Below, piece by piece: positions 5,941 through 8,664 of a stretch of 8,664 nucleotides of DNA. A model generated the notes under the pieces. The model was given only the letters and a program-made list of their open reading frames with translations, ran no database searches and was not told the origin of the DNA. Numbering within the stretch: the first letter of the stretch is position 1; every line of letters starts with the position of its first letter. The stretch is from NCBI GenBank assembly GCA_020350905.1, contig CP070843.1:3512026-3520689 (forward strand), given 5' to 3'. Source of the DNA: Deltaproteobacteria bacterium (GTDB lineage Bacteria > Desulfobacterota > Syntrophobacteria > BM002). The translations under genes and the position numbers were made by a program.

Positions 5941-6358
5941 ATGCGCTCTTTGATAGATTTGAAGCACGAAAAAAGGTGAAGAATCCGGGCCCGAAGGACC
6001 TGCCTTCGCCCAGGCTACGGCGCGGCAGGCCCTGGCTTTGAGCTGCCCCCTGAGGGGGCTTCAATGCTCTTTCCCCTCTTGCAGCAGTCTGCTGGAGTGA
6101 TGGAGTAATGGAGTAATGAAAGAACCAATTCAAGTTCAAATTCGGGCTTTTGCCTTTACCAACACTCCAATACTCCAGTACTCCAGTACTCCAAATCAAC
6201 TCGCAATCTTTACCGGCAAAGTCATTGAACTCTGACCCCCGCAGGGCGGGATCTGGGACTGGCCCTAAGGACCAGGTTTTCGATGTTGAATAAAAGAAAC
6301 GCCTATTCCTTTAGCTCCGCATACCGCCGATAACAGAGTTCGATATATGCTTTTAATT
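5941..6358. repeat. Spacer with an inverted pair of 8-bp tandem arrays (6093-6116 / 6164-6195)
   Basis: 6093-6116 carries TGGAGTGA, TGGAGTAA, TGGAGTAA, and 6164-6195 carries ACTCCAAT, ACTCCAGT, ACTCCAGT, ACTCCAAA. These are complementary 8-base units, placed as an inverted pair around a 47-base loop. The minus strand is open across 5909-6199, but that frame only translates the arrays (VLEYWSVG), so I do not call a gene. The remainder contains short G/C-rich palindromes (for example CCTGCCTTCGCCCAGG-like) and no RNA gene that I recognise. Confidence 0.65.
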
Positions 6359-6674
6359 ACCACGGAGACACGGAGAGCACAGAGGGAATTTTTTTGCCCG
6401 ATCGGGAGACGGCAATCGGGCAAACCGGGAACCCGCCCGAAGGGTGGGACTCCAAGCGAAGCACGGACAAAAGATCGCAGCCCTTCGGGCAGGATCTAGT
6501 AAACCGGTGGCTTCATGTCAGCGGTTGGAGATAGGCTAAAGAAGCTTTCGCCGGAGTCGGAGGCTCTTTTCCCTGGCCGTCGCCTGCCCGCCATCGCTCT
6601 CGCTCAGGCGAGGCGGGCGGGTCTCCCGGCCAGGGAAAAATCACCCTCCTCTGTGTCCTCTGTGCCTCTGTGGT
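6359..6674. repeat. 316-bp element with CACGGAGACACGGAG / CTCTGTGGT inverted ends
   Basis: 6359-6387 (ACCACGGAGACACGGAGAGCACAGAGGG...) and 6646-6674 (...CCTCTGTGTCCTCTGTGCCTCTGTGGT) are imperfect inverted arms built of roughly 8-base units. Inside are further hairpins: CCCTGGCCG (6571-6579) with CGGCCAGGG (6628-6636), and CGCCTGCCCGCC (6581-6592) with the facing GGCGAGGCGGGCGG. The 23 bases at 6599-6621 recur exactly at 7775-7797. No coding frame. Confidence 0.7.
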
Positions 6675-6817
6675 GAATCTTCAATCAGGCCTCCTCAGGC
6701 CGTCATAGTGCGGAGCAGAGTAACTATTCGTTTTCGGATTTCACCTCAGCCCAGTCCGAGCACAATTGGCCCTGCCCAACGGGACCACTTCGTTTGGACT
6801 CCCCGTGGCCTAAAATC

Positions 6818-6979
6818 TTAGGATCCAGTCTGTTTGCAAAGTCCCGGAGGGAAACAATTGGGGTTGCTAGGACCAATGGACCCTTTGGTCTTGCAAAACC
6901 CCAGGACGGCACACTTAGCATCCAAACGAATCCTTGTCAGTCGAGGTTTTTCATATGGTTTTTTTGTATGCTCTTTCAT
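6818..6979 (-). CDS. Putative RiPP precursor peptide, YxxPxL leader, four-Cys core
   Basis: The product is 53 residues. The ATG at 6979 is chosen because GGAGG (6987-6991) lies seven bases upstream; the longer frame to 7024 adds only 15 residues read from repeat DNA. The leader is basic (MKEHTKKPYEKPRLTRIRLDAK) and contains Y9-E-K-P-R-L14, the YxxPxL motif by which lasso-type leaders bind their PqqD-like (B1) partner. The C-terminal part has C23, C29, C42 and C48: two CX5C pairs 12 residues apart, with IGPSNPN and FPPG turns between them, ending KQTGS. There is no Asp or Glu after D20. Neighbours are a PqqD-like protein 280 bp upstream and an HprK-like kinase downstream. A Gly at 33 preceded by T-K resembles a lasso cleavage site, but no acidic ring acceptor follows. 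The modification is unknown; disulfides, thioethers or phosphorylation are possible. Confidence 0.72.
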   Translation of the reverse strand: MKEHTKKPYEKPRLTRIRLDAKCAVLGFCKTKGSIGPSNPNCFPPGLCKQTGS

Positions 6980-6986
6980 GACTTTT

Positions 6987-6991
6987 CCTCC
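6987..6991 (-). promoter_or_regulatory. Ribosome binding site of the precursor peptide
   Basis: GGAGG on the minus strand sits seven bases from the ATG at 6979. This is the strongest evidence that the small frame is translated and that the upstream in-frame ATG at 7024 is not the start. Confidence 0.8.
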
Positions 6992-7003
6992 AGGTACATA
7001 CCA

Positions 7004-7272
7004 GGCGCGGGGTATAAGGCACAAGGCGAATGGAGCATAGAGCAGAATTTCGGATTGCGAATTGCGAATTGCGGATTTAAAAGCAAGGAGACAGGAGTCA
7101 GAATCCAGAATGCAGAATATACTTAACGAAGGAGGATTTTTCTCTTTTACTGGCTACTGGATTCTTTAATTTCGCAATTCGCAATTGTCCTTCGGACTCC
7201 TACCCTTCGGGCGGGTTCCCAGTTTCCCAATTCGAAATTACCTCCCTATGCTCTATGCCCTATGCCCCATGC
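7004..7272. repeat. Nested inverted heptamer arrays between PqqD-like gene and precursor
   Basis: Left side: units from 7004 (GGCGCGG, GGTATAA, GGCACAA, GGCGAAT, GGAGCAT) run into CGGATTG, CGAATTG, CGAATTG, CGGATTT (7051-7078) and then AGGAGACAGGAGTCAGAATCC. Right side, mirrored: CTGGATTC near 7157, then TAATTTC, GCAATTC, GCAATTG (7167-7187), then CCTATGC, TCTATGC, CCTATGC, CCCATGC (7245-7272). The arms match in reversed order (AGCATAGAGC/GCTCTATGC outermost, CGAATTG/CAATTCG inside, GAATCC/GGATTC innermost), so the spacer can fold back on itself. It overlaps the last codons of the PqqD-like gene. Confidence 0.7.
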
Positions 7273-7562
7273 TTCATTTCACTGATTGCTCCTATCTCCT
7301 CTAAGTCTCCAAGAAATGTACGTAAGTCTTCCTTTGCTTCTTGATCAGACACCTCAAATTCTTCCGATATCATCTTATTGATTTCGACGAGCCGGTTGCT
7401 GCCGTCGAGATGCTGCCAAATAAATGCCCCTAGCTCATTCAGATTGTAGATGTAACCCATATTTCCAACGTTGTCCTTTATGGGAACCAGAATCATTTCA
7501 TCGCCGATCTTTCGGAATACGAAATGCTCGTTCCTTCTATACTTCATTTCCAGGCTTGACAT
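7260..7562 (-). CDS. PqqD-family peptide-recognition protein (RRE, B1-like)
   Basis: The product is 100 residues and covers one PqqD-like domain: strands VFRKIGDEMILVPI and GYIYNLNELGAFIWQHLDG (about 36-54), then IISEEFEVS-type helices and DLRTFLGDLEEIGAI (79-93). This winged-helix fold is the RiPP recognition element, which binds leader peptides and presents them to modifying enzymes; PqqD and lasso B1 proteins are examples. The start is the ATG at 7562, with GAGGGTGA a few bases upstream. The last residues (HGA) and the stop are spelled by a 7-base tandem array, so the original C terminus may have been replaced, though the domain is complete. It lies upstream of the precursor with the YxxPxL leader, its presumed ligand, and with the HprK-like and nucleotidyltransferase genes it forms a recurring trio. 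No B2 protease domain is fused. Confidence 0.85.
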   Translation of the reverse strand: MSSLEMKYRRNEHFVFRKIGDEMILVPIKDNVGNMGYIYNLNELGAFIWQHLDGSNRLVEINKMISEEFEVSDQEAKEDLRTFLGDLEEIGAISEMKHGA

Positions 7563-7663
7563 GCGTCACCCTCACAAAAATGGAGCCTCAGCCGGTAAGT
7601 ACTCGTGCTTCTTTTTTCCTTATTTTAGGAGCAATAATCGTGCCGATAAACCTGGCCCAGGTG

Positions 7664-7678
7664 ATTCGACCTTCGAAT
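7664..7678. promoter_or_regulatory. Small perfect palindrome upstream of the PqqD-like gene
   Basis: ATTCGA-CCT-TCGAAT is a 6-bp perfect inverted repeat with a 3-base centre, about 100 bases upstream of the gene start. It could be an operator; no convincing -35/-10 pair was found beside it. The 550-bp spacer that contains it has no gene on either strand. Confidence 0.25.
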
Positions 7679-7719
7679 AGCCAACTATGCAAGTTTAGCA
7701 CTGGCGGGAGGGGATTGAG

Positions 7720-7870
7720 CCTGCCCGCCACCTGCCCGCTCGTGCCTCGCACTGGCAGGCGGGTCGCGAGACTGCTCGCTCAGGCGAGGCGGGCGGGGGG
7801 AGGGGGATATAATCTATTGAAATCACCTTGTTCTCACCCTCACCCCCACCCTCTCCCGCAAGGGAGAGGG
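7720..7870. repeat. G/C-rich palindromes (7720-7799) and GCAA-loop hairpin (7849-7870)
   Basis: CCTGCCCGCC (7720-7729) faces GGCGGGCGGG (7789-7798) with one mismatch, with further pairing inside. The 23 bases at 7775-7797 are identical to 6599-6621. Downstream, CCCTCTCCC (7849-7857) and GGGAGAGGG (7862-7870) form a perfect 9-bp stem closed by GCAA. The open frames across this stretch on both strands are translations of these palindromes, not genes. Confidence 0.65.
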
Positions 7871-7981
7871 AGTGTTGGCTTTTTTTGCAGGGACTTCTTG
7901 CAGTAGTATCAACTCCACGAAACAGCAAATTCGATAGTTGTCGGACAGCCTTCCGGGGGGGATTCTATCTCTCGGCTTTAG

Positions 7982-8007
7982 CCCGTCTGGTGACGGGATG
8001 GGTTTTT
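7982..8007 (+). terminator. Terminator-like hairpin with T-run
   Basis: CCCGTC (7982-7987) and GACGGG (7992-7997) form a 6-bp stem with a TGGT loop, and TTTTT follows at 8003-8007. It has the look of an intrinsic terminator for plus-strand transcription, but no plus-strand gene lies upstream. It may instead be another palindromic repeat, since AGCCCGTC...GACGGG units are common in repeat-rich genomes. Confidence 0.25.
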
Positions 8008-8116
8008 AAATCACCGGATAGTCTAAAGAGAAGGGGAATCAGGAAAGGGCAGCGACAATGACATCCTGAAAATCATTTTGAAACAAGATCTGTGAGCCAG
8101 ATCTCACCGAAGCAGA

Positions 8117-8335
8117 TCAAAGATCGGTGGGATTTGTGGTCAAGTACTCCTCTGGAGTCAGGACAATACCAGGAAATTGACCTTTGAAGTGTTCTTCATC
8201 CCAAGTGATCAAGGTGGAAACAAAGGATAAATACTTTCCTGCTACAGTGAGCATCAATGCTTCACCAAGTGAAGCCCTGTTTTTCAAAACATCGAGTAAC
8301 TCTTGAATTCCTATGGCGGGAAAGTTACTCGTCAA
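8117..8335 (-). pseudogene. C-terminal remnant of a PIN-domain toxin
   Basis: The open frame is 72 residues and begins with a TTG that overlaps the antitoxin stop (TTGA). Only the end of a PIN domain is recognisable: SLGEALMLTVA, with Glu at the third acidic position, then STLITWDEEHFKG and IVLTPEEYL, the typical close of one VapC subgroup. The N-terminal segment with the first catalytic Asp and second acidic residue, roughly 80 or more residues in relatives, is missing, so it cannot be an active nuclease. The order and overlap with the antitoxin are what an intact module would have, which suggests an internal deletion in the toxin. A short, unrelated full-length protein cannot be excluded, but the C-terminal match makes that less likely. 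Confidence 0.6.
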
Positions 8336-8592
8336 CTCACTCGAGCCCAGCGGGTTGCCTCCTTCCAGCTCTTGAATGGAGGTTTTGTTTTCTCCAGTGC
8401 CCTTTCAATGTCCTCCCACGCTTCGTCAAATGATCTCAAATGCGGAGGGAACGTCTTCTCCTTAGATAAAGAGGGGTTAATATCGGCAACGGGTTTACCT
8501 CGATGTGTTTGGGTAAAGCGTTCACCTTATTTGAGTCTTTTGATGATCTCACCTGTTCTTTGTTTCAGTTGCTTTGCTGTGACTGTTCCCAT
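8332..8592 (-). pseudogene. Phd/YefM-type antitoxin broken by an in-frame stop
   Basis: Reading from the ATG at 8592, which has GGAGG seven bases upstream at 8600-8604, the frame gives MGTVTAKQLKQRTGEIIKRLK, then TAA (8529-8527), then GERFTQTHRGKPVADINPS and a C-terminal part ending PPFKSWKEATRWARVS. TVTAKxLKxxTGEI...GExxxxTxRGKPVAxIxP is the signature of the Phd/YefM DNA-binding domain, and SWKEAxxW is typical of its toxin-binding tail. Without the stop the protein would be 86 residues, a normal length. The stop replaces a residue that is commonly Lys or Arg, so one substitution (for example AAA to TAA) explains it. No alternative start follows closely. With the truncated PIN gene downstream, the whole module is decayed. 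Confidence 0.75.
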
Positions 8593-8622
8593 TGTGTGAC
8601 CTCCAATTGTTTTCTTTAATCC

Positions 8623-8651
8623 ATTGCAAACACTTCATTCACATGTATCAA
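8623..8651 (-). promoter_or_regulatory. Possible promoter of the Phd-type antitoxin
   Basis: TTGATA (8651-8646) and TGCAAT (8628-8623) are spaced by 17 bases on the minus strand, 31 bases before the ATG at 8592. The match to the sigma-70 consensus is 5/6 and 4/6. The assignment rests on spacing and position only. Confidence 0.35.
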
Positions 8652-8664
8652 GCAAATCCTGCAG

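Noticed and set aside
5909..6199. 96-residue minus-strand open frame overlapping the kinase start (begins MIWSTGVLEYW)
   Set aside because: Its first part only translates the 8-bp arrays and their flanks, and the rest reads through short palindromes. It has no ribosome binding site and overlaps the real kinase N terminus in another frame.
6818..6885. Classical lasso core starting at Gly33 (T-K-G step)
   Set aside because: There is no Asp or Glu at positions 7-9 of that core, or anywhere after residue 20, so the usual macrolactam ring cannot form, and no cyclase is in the window.
6724..7126. Other open frames overlapping the precursor gene on both strands
   Set aside because: Only the 6818-6979 frame has GGAGG at proper spacing and a recognisable leader motif; the alternatives share no features with known families.
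7424..8061. Long plus- and minus-strand open frames of 69-160 residues around 7424-8061
   Set aside because: They are shadows of the PqqD-like gene or translations of G/C-rich palindromes (runs such as PHPHPLPQGRG); no start signals.

Overview
The window looks like an accessory region of an uncultured Gram-negative bacterium. Desulfobacterota or Nitrospirota is my best guess. This rests only on moderate GC, decayed toxin-antitoxin modules, very repeat-rich spacers and a peptide-modification gene set; no taxonomic marker is present. Fewer than half of the bases code, and every convincing gene lies on the minus strand, so transcription runs from high to low coordinates.

The core is a scattered RiPP-type locus (ribosomally made, post-translationally modified peptide). 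In transcription order it has: a PqqD-like recognition protein (7260-7562); a 53-residue four-cysteine precursor-like peptide whose leader carries the YxxPxL motif of lasso-type leaders (6818-6979, start fixed by a perfect GGAGG); an HPr-kinase-like P-loop kinase (5062-5940); and, after an interruption, a family-5 uncharacterised nucleotidyltransferase (241-1383). PqqD-like protein, HprK-like kinase and nucleotidyltransferase are a known trio, seen beside phosphorylated lasso peptides and in the 'HprK-rel-A' context of unknown function. No leader protease, lasso cyclase or radical SAM enzyme is visible. The putative core has two CX5C pairs and no Asp or Glu, so a classical lasso ring is unlikely. 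The product would be of an undescribed kind, or the enzymes lie outside the window.

Between the kinase and the nucleotidyltransferase sit an intact vapBC-type module (3837-4480) and a short secreted Gly-rich protein ending in a CFI-box-like remnant (2836-3240). At the right edge a Phd/YefM antitoxin has an in-frame stop (8332-8592), followed by the C-terminal remnant of a PIN toxin (8117-8335).

The rest is structured non-coding DNA: MITE-like palindromes sharing a common core, dispersed 138-bp and 89-bp repeats, and many short tandem arrays with an exact 7-bp (once 8-bp) unit, several arranged as inverted pairs. Two genes, the PqqD-like protein and the secreted protein, take their stop codons from such heptamer arrays. 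The RiPP locus may therefore have been pulled apart by repeat insertion.
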